Shown: piece by piece, positions 7,401 to 12,783 of the stretch
Layout of the letters: the number at the start of each line of letters is the position of its first letter
How positions within the stretch are numbered: the stretch's first letter is position 1
Assembly: GCA_002441545.1 (NCBI GenBank)
Contig: DJWL01000178.1
Location: 10,323 to 24,589, forward strand
Direction: 5' to 3'
Length of the DNA: 14,267 nucleotides
From: Flavobacteriaceae bacterium UBA6231
Lineage (GTDB): Bacteria; Bacteroidota; Bacteroidia; Flavobacteriales; Flavobacteriaceae
Notes under the pieces: generated by a model
Database searches by the model: none
What the model was told of the DNA's origin: nothing
What the model saw: the letters and a program-made list of their open reading frames with translations, nothing else
Position numbers and translations under genes: made by a program

Positions 7401-9994
7401 TTAGAATCCGGGGTATAATCTATCGTATCATCAGTTGGGTCATCGGGCGTACCGTTGTCGTTTACTGCGGCCGTTCCATTGGTTGGCGGGGTCACTATGG
7501 TTATGGCTCCCGTACTTGGGCCATCCCCTCCAAAATCATCATTTGCCAAAACATCTATGTTGGTGGCAGTATCTTCATTTAAGCTAACTGAATCGTCTAA
7601 AGCATTTGGATTACAATTCAGACCATTAGGACCTGTTCCATCAGCAGTTCTTGTATCTACGAAAGCTCCATAAACCCGTATTGTGTTATCAAACAATGTA
7701 GCATTTACTAAATCGCCTACTGTTATCCTAATTTCGTCAAACTCTTTTGTGGTTTGGACACCTACATTATAGCGTCCCGATGTTGTCCCGAAAATATCCA
7801 ATACTGCTGTCAGGTTGATTAAACTTCCTGCCGTACCACACTCTTGGAGGATTCCGTCTAAATAAGTACAGATTTGTAAAGTATTGAACAATTCAGCTTC
7901 AACAAGAGACTCCATATCCTGAATAGCAAATCCTGCAATGCTGCCAATAGGGAATGTGTCCATTGGGTCTAAAACCGCAATACTTCCACCCGATATTACT
8001 CCTGCCGTTACTTGAATTTGTGCAAAATCTGCTGTATCTGGCGTAATCACATTTTGAGCATTATCAACAGAACATCCCACACAAGCGACTCCTTTTGTTC
8101 CTGTTTCAAAAGAATTGATGATGACAGGAAACCCGGAACCTCCTGTGTTCAACCATAATGTTTGGTTACATTGTATGTTTCCGGGGCATAAATTTTCCAC
8201 TATGGCTCTATAAACATCTGTTTTACCTAAATCGGCACTAACCAAATTGGTAAGGGTTAATTTAACCTGATCAAAAGGAAGAGACGATACAAAACCAACA
8301 ATACGGCGTCCACTGCTTCCTGTCAATAAAGGGGTATCTGCCCCCAATAAAGCCCCTACCCCGGTTTTGGTTTCCTGGGGCACTCCATCAAGAAAGGTTG
8401 TAATAGTGATATTATCTAAAATATCTACATCTAAAATAGTCGTGTTTTCAATCTCAAAGCCGGCAAATGTATTAGCCGGATAGGTATCCAAAACATCTTC
8501 AACAGCTATAGATCCAAAAGCAAGAATTCCTGCGGTAAGTTCTATGGTAGCAAAATCTGTGTCTAAACTTGAGATAAGATTTTCAGTATTTGAAATGGTG
8601 CATAATGCACAGACAGCACCACCTATCTCGGTATTTTCAGAATTTATAATAACCGGGAAGTCAGGATTATTAAAACTGGTAACCTCATTACAAATTAAAC
8701 TTGGTCCGGAACAGAAATTTTCAACCATTGCGCCATATACCCTGGTTTCGCCAAGGTCTACAGATAGTGTGTTTGATACTATAAATTGAATTTCATCAAA
8801 AGGTTGTGTGGAAACAAAACCCACAACACGTCTTCCATCTCCTGTTAGCAATGTAGTACTTGCTGACAACAAGTTACCAATTCCTGTTTGGGTTTCTTGC
8901 GGAGTACCATTTAAATATGTTTTGATGGTAATACCATCCAATAAATCAACCGTTAAGAGATTGGCATTGGATATTTCAAAACCTGCAAAGGTTCCTACTG
9001 GATAAGTATCCAAAACATTTTCTACAGAAATGGCTCCGGTAGCACCTATTCCAAGGGTTAAATTTATTGAGGCATAATCAGTATTGTCAGATGTTAAGAT
9101 ATTATCAGAATTTGTAATCCCACATAACGCACATACTACCCCTCCTATTCCTGTATGGCTACCATTAATAACTGTTGGAAAGGCAGGATTGCTAAGTGTA
9201 GTTTTTTCATTACAGTTTAAAGAAGGCCCAGCACAATACTTTTGAATAACAGGATAATACACCTGAGCAGAAAACAAAAGGCTTATTAAGGAATTATAAC
9301 CAATGCGTATCTCATCAAAATCTTGAGAAGTTACAAACCCAAGTATTACATTACCTTCTGCATCAAGCAAACTAGTATCTACTCCAACCAAACTGGTTAC
9401 AGCATTGTAAGTTTCTTGCAAATTTCCATCTAAATATGTACTTATAGTAACCTCGGCACCAATAGAGACTTGTAAAAGACCATTTGAGCTTACTTTATAA
9501 CCAGCAAATGTGCCTGCTGGGTACACTTCATTATCAGTATCAGAAACGCTTAATTCAGCTTCACATGCCAACCCAGTCATGTTAATTGAAGTAAAATTAC
9601 TCATGTCCGTATCTACTAAATTGGATACTCCTGTTACACTTCCCAAACAGACAATAAGTTCTGGCACATCATCTGTTATAGCAGCAATAAGATTGTCGAA
9701 ATTTAAATCATTAACCAAAGGCACCTTTTCATTGCAGGGTGCATTGGAGGGATTAAATATATACTCTGTAGAAATATCCTTCCACCAATAAAAATTGCCA
9801 TTAAACTCATCCAACCAATTGTTTTGCTTATCAATAAAATGAGGTGCAATTTCATTTACATAGTCAATGTCCTCGGAAACATTCCAATATATTGAAGGTG
9901 ATTTATCTGCTTTTGTTGGTTGAAGGAACCAAAAGTTTACAGCGACAAAAATTAATCCAATGCGGATAAATAGTAGGTTAGGTATTGATTTCAT
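4412..9994 (-). CDS. Giant secreted multi-repeat protein with type B T9SS C-terminal domain (SprB-like adhesin class)
   Basis: This 1860-aa modular surface protein starts with a signal peptide (1-29, PTKA/DKS). Next come four consecutive 174-aa repeats starting at C87, C261, C435 and C609 (unassigned family), then three 103-aa Big_9-type Ig domains from N797 (motifs DVLANDDFGGDG, DYTPDSNYNGPDSFTY). Asp-rich thrombospondin type 3-like and MopE-like repeats occupy about 1100-1641, with eight DNCP units and five ECDGLDNNGDGNIDEG units. A DUF11 domain (about 1643-1755) precedes the gliding-motility-associated C-terminal domain (about 1766-1860: FSPNGDGVND, VYNRWGNIVY, GTYYY, GWLYLNR). That last domain marks type B substrates of the T9SS. 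The protein therefore should cross the inner membrane by Sec and the outer membrane by the T9SS, and fold outside with bound calcium. No catalytic domain is seen, so adhesion, gliding or a structural role is inferred. It is the first gene of the operon. The repeat DNA is visibly richer in GC than the flanking genes. Confidence 0.95.
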   Translation of the reverse strand: MKSIPNLLFIRIGLIFVAVNFWFLQPTKADKSPSIYWNVSEDIDYVNEIAPHFIDKQNNWLDEFNGNFYWWKDISTEYIFNPSNAPCNEKVPLVNDLNFDNLIAAITDDVPELIVCLGSVTGVSNLVDTDMSNFTSINMTGLACEAELSVSDTDNEVYPAGTFAGYKVSSNGLLQVSIGAEVTISTYLDGNLQETYNAVTSLVGVDTSLLDAEGNVILGFVTSQDFDEIRIGYNSLISLLFSAQVYYPVIQKYCAGPSLNCNEKTTLSNPAFPTVINGSHTGIGGVVCALCGITNSDNILTSDNTDYASINLTLGIGATGAISVENVLDTYPVGTFAGFEISNANLLTVDLLDGITIKTYLNGTPQETQTGIGNLLSASTTLLTGDGRRVVGFVSTQPFDEIQFIVSNTLSVDLGETRVYGAMVENFCSGPSLICNEVTSFNNPDFPVIINSENTEIGGAVCALCTISNTENLISSLDTDFATIELTAGILAFGSIAVEDVLDTYPANTFAGFEIENTTILDVDILDNITITTFLDGVPQETKTGVGALLGADTPLLTGSSGRRIVGFVSSLPFDQVKLTLTNLVSADLGKTDVYRAIVENLCPGNIQCNQTLWLNTGGSGFPVIINSFETGTKGVACVGCSVDNAQNVITPDTADFAQIQVTAGVISGGSIAVLDPMDTFPIGSIAGFAIQDMESLVEAELFNTLQICTYLDGILQECGTAGSLINLTAVLDIFGTTSGRYNVGVQTTKEFDEIRITVGDLVNATLFDNTIRVYGAFVDTRTADGTGPNGLNCNPNALDDSVSLNEDTATNIDVLANDDFGGDGPSTGAITIVTPPTNGTAAVNDNGTPDDPTDDTIDYTPDSNYNGPDSFTYQICDSNGDCDTATVTITVNAVDDLPNAVDDSVSLNEDTATNIDVLANDDFGGDGPSTGAITIVTPPTNGTATVNDNGTPNDPTDDTIDYTPSTNYNGPDSFTYEICDSNGDCGTATVTITVNTVDDLPNTINDNANIGLNVSTNIDVLANDDFGGDGPSTGAITIVTPPTNGTATVNDNGTPNDPTDDTVDYTPDSNYSGPDSFTYQICDSDGDCSIATVEIAIDCVDLDGDGVGDCIDNCPAISNPGQEDCDGDGIGDVCETDTDGDGVPDGCDICPGFDDTLDSDADGVPDGCDICAGSDDTLDSDADGVPDGCDVCQGFDDTIDTDSDSIPDGCDNCPAIANPGQEDCDSDGIGDVCETDTDGDGIPDDCDTEECDGLDNNGDGNIDEGFDQDSDGITDCFDNCPAISNPGQEDCDSDGIGDVCETDTDGDGVPDDCDTEECDGLDNNGDGNIDEGFDQDSDGIADCFDNCPSISNPGQEDCDSDGIGDVCETDTDGDGVPDDCDTEECDGLDNNGDGNIDEGFDQDSDGIADCFDNCPAISNPGQEDCDSDGIGDVCETDTDGDGVPDDCDTEECDGLDNNGDGNIDEGFDQDSDGIADCFDNCPTDFNPGQKDCDNDGIGDVCETDTDGDGVPDDCDICPGSDDTIDTDSDGIPDACDNCPAIANPGQEDCDSDGIGDVCETDTDGDGVPDDCDIEECDGLDNNGDGNIDEGFDQDNDGIADCFDNCPAIANPGQEDCDSDGIGDVCETDTDGDGIPNDCETVDLEVDKAINTSSARVGDIVVFTITVTNNGDFNATNVTVVDNLPRGYRYVSQSVSEGAYNVSSGAWRIPLIGVRKKQTLEISVEVLDDPDDYLNEAELTDLDQDDPDDTNDSDTAGLEEVLPATDCLTIYNEFSPNGDGVNDVFVIECIEDYPDNSFEVYNRWGNIVYSKKGYLNDWDGTSNGKRTVNKSSELPEGTYYYVITLNDQTKPIVGWLYLNR
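5213..6388 (-). repeat. 201-base tandem repeats encoding 67-aa TSP3-like/MopE-like calcium units
   Basis: The word GTTGTTGTCCAATCC recurs at 5246, 5618, 5819, 6020 and 6221 (one base changed in the last). The last four are spaced by exactly 201 bases and the first by 372. At protein level there are four tandem 67-aa units (residues 1203-1470), a shortened 57-aa unit lacking the MopE-like part (1471-1527), then a fifth full unit (1528-1594). Each full unit reads D.D.I.DC.DNCP, NPGQEDCDSDGIGDVCE, TDTDGDG.PDDCD, EECDGLDNNGDGNIDEG. The Asp spacing is that of calcium-binding thrombospondin type 3 and MopE-like motifs. Confidence 0.92.
6365..6553 (-). repeat. 63-base repeats, three copies (21-aa Asp-rich unit)
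   Basis: Residues 1148-1210 form three 21-aa units of the type CD(I/V)C.G.DDT(L/I)D(S/T)D.D..PDG, with Cys starting each at 1148, 1169 and 1190 and again at 1211. One more copy of the same unit sits among the 67-aa units at about 1515-1535. This shows that two repeat periods (21 and 67 codons) have been mixed. Confidence 0.85.
6680..7606 (-). repeat. Three 309-base tandem repeats encoding Big_9-type Ig domains
   Basis: The block around the invariant DNA word GGTTGGTGGGGTCACTATGG recurs at 6863, 7172 and 7481 (one base differs in the last), a spacing of exactly 309 bases or 103 codons. Long stretches of over 100 bases are almost identical between copies, for example about 6821-6940 against 7130-7249. 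The copy nearest the calcium repeats has a diverged start (NDNANIGLNVS in place of VDDSVSLNEDT). This indicates recent duplication or ongoing gene conversion. Confidence 0.92.
7649..9736 (-). repeat. Four 174-residue Cys-containing tandem repeats (protein level)
   Basis: Residues 87 to about 782 of the giant protein fall into four units with an exact 174-residue period, starting CNE, CNE, CNE and CNQ. Shared landmarks are a VCALC-type pair near position 28 of the unit (CALC in unit 2 and 3, CVGC in unit 4, only one Cys in unit 1), TYP.GTFAGFEI, a TYLDG..QET block, G.(V/I)GFV...FDEI and a closing VY.A.VENFC segment. DNA identity between units is low, so these are old duplications. The predicted fold is a beta sandwich with disulfides. 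I cannot name the family. Confidence 0.85.
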
Positions 9995-10040
9995 TGTAGG
10001 TTGTTTTAATTTAAATCATATTCTTTTTTAAATAAAAAGT

Positions 10041-10066
10041 GTCTGAGACCGCCCCTCTGTAGATTT
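10041..10066. promoter_or_regulatory. GC-rich palindromic block upstream of the adhesin operon
   Basis: In an otherwise very AT-rich spacer there is a GC-rich stretch beginning with GTCTGAGAC (10041-10049; arms GTCT and AGAC around one base) and continuing CGCCCCTCTG. It lies 47-72 bases upstream of the adhesin start, where an operator or promoter-proximal site would be. It could instead be the remnant of an element end. There is no second copy in the window. Confidence 0.3.
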
Positions 10067-10227
10067 GTATGTATTTCTATATCATTTTATCTTCCTATTA
10101 TTCATTCAAATTACTAGAAAAGTCTTGTTAATTTTAGTTAAACTAAACATTTTTTCAACATTTTCAAAATTTTTGTAAGAAAATATTTTTATAAAAAGTT
10201 GAGGAGAAGTTTTTACTAAGACTATTA

Positions 10228-10258
10228 TTGATTTCCATCAGATTTAAAAATACCTTTG
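10228..10258 (+). promoter_or_regulatory. Bacteroidota-type promoter upstream of prfC (distal)
   Basis: TTG at 10228-10230, 20 bases, then TACCTTTG at 10251-10258 matches the TTG-N19/20-TAnnTTTG form exactly. A start near 10264 would leave an untranslated leader of about 125 bases before the prfC ATG at 10389. Confidence 0.65.
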
Positions 10259-10358
10259 TTGATTTTCGGTCAATAGATCGCTTAGTTTTCATAAAACACT
10301 ATTGAATGCAGGGAAGCAATACCTTTTGAAACCGTCACATTTTTGAAATTAATAATAC

Positions 10359-10366
10359 TATCTTTG
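10359..10366 (+). promoter_or_regulatory. Second possible -7 box, proximal to prfC
   Basis: TATCTTTG fits TAnnTTTG and lies 22 bases before the prfC ATG, the usual short-leader arrangement. The nearest upstream TTG triplets are 13 and 30 bases away, so the -33 part is poor. prfC may have two starts, or only one of these boxes may be active. Confidence 0.45.
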
Positions 10367-10388
10367 CAACCGATTTGGAATAAAGATT

Positions 10389-11975
10389 ATGAGTTTTATT
10401 AAAGAAATAAAAAGAAGAAGAACCTTTGGGATAATATCACATCCTGATGCAGGTAAAACAACTTTAACTGAAAAACTGTTGCTTTTTGGTGGAGCTATTC
10501 AAGAAGCAGGTGCCGTAAAAAGCAATAAAATTAAAAAAGGTGCCACTAGCGACTTCATGGAAATTGAGCGTCAACGTGGAATTTCTGTGGCTACTTCTGT
10601 TTTGGCTTTTGAATATGAAGGAACAAAAATTAATATTTTAGACACACCTGGCCATAAAGATTTTGCTGAAGATACTTTTAGAACTCTTACGGCTGTTGAC
10701 AGCGTTATTGTTGTGATTGACGTTGCTAAAGGTGTTGAAGAGCAAACTGAAAAGCTTGTTCAAGTTTGTAGAATGCGTAATATTCCAATTATTGTTTTTA
10801 TTAATAAATTAGATAGAGAAGGAAAAGATGCTTTTGATTTGTTGGATGAAGTTGAACAAAAACTAGGATTGAAAGTAGTGCCTTTAAGTTTTCCTATTGG
10901 AATGGGTTATGATTTTAAAGGTATTTATAATATCTGGGAGAAAAACATAAATCTCTTTAGTGGTGATAGTAGAAAAAACATTGAGGAAACTATAGAAATT
11001 TCTGATTTAGAATCTTCTGAACTTAATAAAATTGTTGGTGATAAGGCAGCTATTGCATTACGCGAAAATTTAGAATTGGTAGATGGTATTTATCCAGAAT
11101 TTAACAAACAAGAGTATTTAGATGGCCATCAACAACCTGTGTTTTTTGGTTCTGCATTAAATAATTTTGGTGTTAGAGAATTATTAGATTGCTTCGTTCA
11201 AATAGCACCACAACCTAGGCCTAAACAAAGCGAGGAGCGTTTAGTAAAACCAGATGAAGACAAGTTTACTGGCTTTGTTTTTAAAATTCACGCTAATATG
11301 GATCCTAATCACCGGGACCGTTTAGCCTTTGTTAAAATTGTTTCAGGTGTTTTTAAAAGAAACACACCATACTTACATGTTAGACAAGGAAAAAAATTAA
11401 AATTTTCAAGCCCAAACGCATTTTTTGCTGAAAAAAAGGAAATTGTTGATATCTCTTATGCTGGTGATATTGTTGGATTACACGATACTGGGAATTTTAA
11501 AATTGGAGACACCTTAACAGAAGGAGAACTTATTAATTATAAAGGTGTTCCAAGTTTTTCTCCAGAACATTTTAGATATATAAATAATGCTGACCCACTA
11601 AAATCGAAACAACTTTTTAAAGGAATAGACCAATTAATGGATGAAGGTGTTGCCCAATTATTTACCTTAGAACTTAATGGAAGAAAGGTTATAGGAACTG
11701 TGGGTGCGCTTCAATATGAAGTGATTCAATACCGATTAGAACATGAATATGGAGCCAAATGTACTTATGAAAACTTAAATGTATATAAAGCTTGTTGGGT
11801 TGATCCAAAAGGTTCAAAAACAGATGAATACAAAGAATTTATTAGAGTAAAACAACGATATTTGGCAAAAGACAAGCAAAATCAGTTGGTGTTTTTAGCA
11901 GATTCAGCCTTCTCATTACAAATGACTGAACAAAAATATCCAAGTATAAAATTCCATTTTACCTCTGAATTTTAA
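10389..11975 (+). CDS. prfC: Peptide chain release factor 3 (RF3) GTPase
   Basis: RF3 is a ribosome-bound translational GTPase that removes RF1 or RF2 after peptide release. At 528 aa it is almost the length of E. coli RF3 (529). The P-loop is SHPDAGKT (17-24), switch 1 carries the family's RQRGISV (61-67), switch 2 is DTPGHKDF (85-92) and the guanine-specificity motif is NKLD (139-142). The remainder shows the EF-Tu-like domain 2 and the RF3 C-terminal domain, with FRYINNADP, GALQYEVIQYRLEHEYGA and a PSIKFHFTSEF end typical of the family. The gene is complete, alone on its strand before the small Fe-S gene 129 bases downstream, and divergent from the adhesin operon. The start is fixed by homologous MSFIKEI..RRTF and by the nearby promoter boxes; no Shine-Dalgarno sequence is present. 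Confidence 0.97.
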   Translation: MSFIKEIKRRRTFGIISHPDAGKTTLTEKLLLFGGAIQEAGAVKSNKIKKGATSDFMEIERQRGISVATSVLAFEYEGTKINILDTPGHKDFAEDTFRTLTAVDSVIVVIDVAKGVEEQTEKLVQVCRMRNIPIIVFINKLDREGKDAFDLLDEVEQKLGLKVVPLSFPIGMGYDFKGIYNIWEKNINLFSGDSRKNIEETIEISDLESSELNKIVGDKAAIALRENLELVDGIYPEFNKQEYLDGHQQPVFFGSALNNFGVRELLDCFVQIAPQPRPKQSEERLVKPDEDKFTGFVFKIHANMDPNHRDRLAFVKIVSGVFKRNTPYLHVRQGKKLKFSSPNAFFAEKKEIVDISYAGDIVGLHDTGNFKIGDTLTEGELINYKGVPSFSPEHFRYINNADPLKSKQLFKGIDQLMDEGVAQLFTLELNGRKVIGTVGALQYEVIQYRLEHEYGAKCTYENLNVYKACWVDPKGSKTDEYKEFIRVKQRYLAKDKQNQLVFLADSAFSLQMTEQKYPSIKFHFTSEF

Positions 11976-12059
11976 CCTGTTAACGAAAATATTTTTATAA
12001 TTTTTAAGTATTCTTAATATTTACAATATAAAAATATTGATTTCTTAATTTAAGTTGTT

Positions 12060-12067
12060 TATTTTAA
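12060..12067 (+). promoter_or_regulatory. Weak promoter candidate for the small Fe-S gene
   Basis: TTG at 12037-12039 is followed by 20 bases and TATTTTAA (12060-12067). Spacing is right, but the last two bases of the -7 box do not match TAnnTTTG. It lies 37 bases before the ATG at 12105. No better candidate exists in the 129-base spacer after prfC. Confidence 0.22.
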
Positions 12068-12104
12068 GATTTTAATAATTCATAACCCCAAATTATGAAC
12101 GCCT

Positions 12105-12341
12105 ATGGATTCTTATACTAATGAATTCAGTAATGATGAAATTACTGTAACATACGAGCCAAGCATTTGTATTCATGCAGAAAAATGCGCTAAAGAATTA
12201 TCCAGTGTTTTTAGAACATCTATTATTCCTTGGATAAATCTTGATAATGCTAAAACCAATACGGTTATAAACCAAATTAAAAAATGCCCTTCAGGAGCAT
12301 TAAAATACAGAAATAACAGCAACAATAAAAAGGCCTGTTAA
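12105..12341 (+). CDS. YjdI-type small Fe-S (4Fe-4S mono-cluster) protein, 78 aa
   Basis: The protein resembles the divergent 4Fe-4S mono-cluster family (Fer4_19, E. coli YjdI). It has C22-I-H24-x3-C28 followed by LSSVF, a PW pair (42-43) and a terminal KKCPSGALKYR (59-69), with C61 in the CPSGAL motif. The family's C-x-H-x3-C plus CPSGAL pattern offers three Cys and one His as likely ligands; an extra Cys, C78, is the last residue. Cytoplasmic, no signal peptide. The biochemical role of this family is not known to me; an electron-transfer or cluster-binding role is inferred. It is a single gene whose mRNA ends at the palindromic terminator 24 bases downstream. An ATG at 12095 opens only an 8-codon out-of-frame reading frame, so the 12105 ATG is the start. 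Confidence 0.88.
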   Translation: MDSYTNEFSNDEITVTYEPSICIHAEKCAKELSSVFRTSIIPWINLDNAKTNTVINQIKKCPSGALKYRNNSNNKKAC

Positions 12342-12364
12342 ATTTCTATTCAAAAAGTGTTTTT

Positions 12365-12406
12365 AAATAAAAAGCCCATTGAAATATTTCAATGGGCTTT
12401 TTATTT
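12365..12406. terminator. Bidirectional Rho-independent terminator, perfect 42-base palindrome
   Basis: Two 21-base arms (12365-12385 and 12386-12406) are exact reverse complements. The core stem AAAAAGCCCATTGAA folds into a hairpin with T runs on the 3' side in both directions. It lies between the convergent Fe-S gene (+, ends 12341) and the DUF3467 gene (-, ends 12410), so it can stop both transcripts. Confidence 0.95.
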
Positions 12407-12409
12407 TTT

Positions 12410-12727
12410 TTATGCTTGACCTGTTGGCCCAAAATTTAATGGTATTGGAGGTTGTTCATAATCTTTAATTTCTCCATGAGCGCTTTCAAATCTTGAAATA
12501 TTTTCTCCTAAAGCTTTAAGCAATCGCTTAGCATGCTGAGGCGTTAAAATAATTCTAGACTTCACTTTATTTTTAGGAACTCCAGGCATAATATTTACAA
12601 AGTCTACAACAAATTCTGAAACTGAATGATTAATAATTGCTAAATTTGAATAAGTTCCTTCAGCTACTGCTTCATCTAATTCAATGTTAATTTGTCCTGG
12701 TTTAGGTGCTTTATTATCTTCTGCCAT
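12410..12727 (-). CDS. DUF3467 domain protein, 105 aa
   Basis: This small cytoplasmic protein matches the DUF3467 family: an N-terminal I.IELDEAVAEGTYSNLA.I.HS.SEFV.DF segment (14-43), then MPGVPK.KVKSRI.LTP.HAK(R/K)L..AL..N...FE (47-80) and a proline-rich tail PPIPLNFGPTGQA. There is no catalytic motif, signal peptide or membrane segment. In Bacteroidota this gene is commonly found right behind rpoC, as here (56 bases), although to my knowledge no function has been established. A hairpin with a T-rich 3' side lies between rpoC and this gene, so its expression may depend on partial readthrough. Its own transcript ends at the palindromic terminator that starts 4 bases before its stop codon. 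Confidence 0.9.
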   Translation of the reverse strand: MAEDNKAPKPGQINIELDEAVAEGTYSNLAIINHSVSEFVVDFVNIMPGVPKNKVKSRIILTPQHAKRLLKALGENISRFESAHGEIKDYEQPPIPLNFGPTGQA

Positions 12728-12750
12728 GGTAATGGTATTAGTTAAAAGAA

Positions 12751-12777
12751 AAGATTCCCAACAAAATTGGGAATCTT
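12751..12777 (-). terminator. Hairpin terminator or attenuator after rpoC
   Basis: On the minus strand an 11-base perfect stem AAGATTCCCAA / TTGGGAATCTT with a 5-base loop starts 6 bases after the rpoC stop and is followed by TTCTTTTAAC. It is a credible Rho-independent terminator, with an interrupted T tract, in front of the DUF3467 gene. Confidence 0.7.
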
Positions 12778-12783
12778 AACTGT

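Larger units (their letters stand above)
9995..10388. other. Divergent intergenic region between the adhesin operon and prfC
   Basis: These 394 AT-rich bases separate two divergent genes and hold no convincing protein gene. They contain a consensus promoter toward prfC (10228-10258), a second TAnnTTTG box close to prfC (10359-10366), a GC-rich block with the palindrome GTCTGAGAC (10041-10066) in front of the adhesin gene, and a 7-codon open frame at 10306-10329. No exact TTG-N19-TAnnTTTG is present toward the adhesin operon, so its promoter is either degenerate or depends on an activator or an alternative sigma factor. Confidence 0.7.

Noticed and set aside
5072..7606. CRISPR-like or satellite array
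   Set aside because: The repeats are in-frame, multiples of three, and contain no unique spacers; they encode known protein repeat types.
4989..7673. Many long plus-strand open frames (up to 284 codons) opposite the repeat region
   Set aside because: They mirror the 201- and 309-base repeats of the coding strand in several overlapping frames at once, have repetitive low-complexity translations and contradict the clear domain structure of the minus-strand gene.
11976..12104. Terminator after prfC
   Set aside because: Only a short GTTAAC palindrome and T-rich DNA are seen; no stable hairpin. The prfC transcript may run on into the Fe-S gene up to the palindrome at 12365-12406.
12095..12121. 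8-codon frame (ATG at 12095) overlapping the start of the Fe-S gene
   Set aside because: Too short to support as a gene, no ribosome-binding signal, and equally likely by chance in this sequence.
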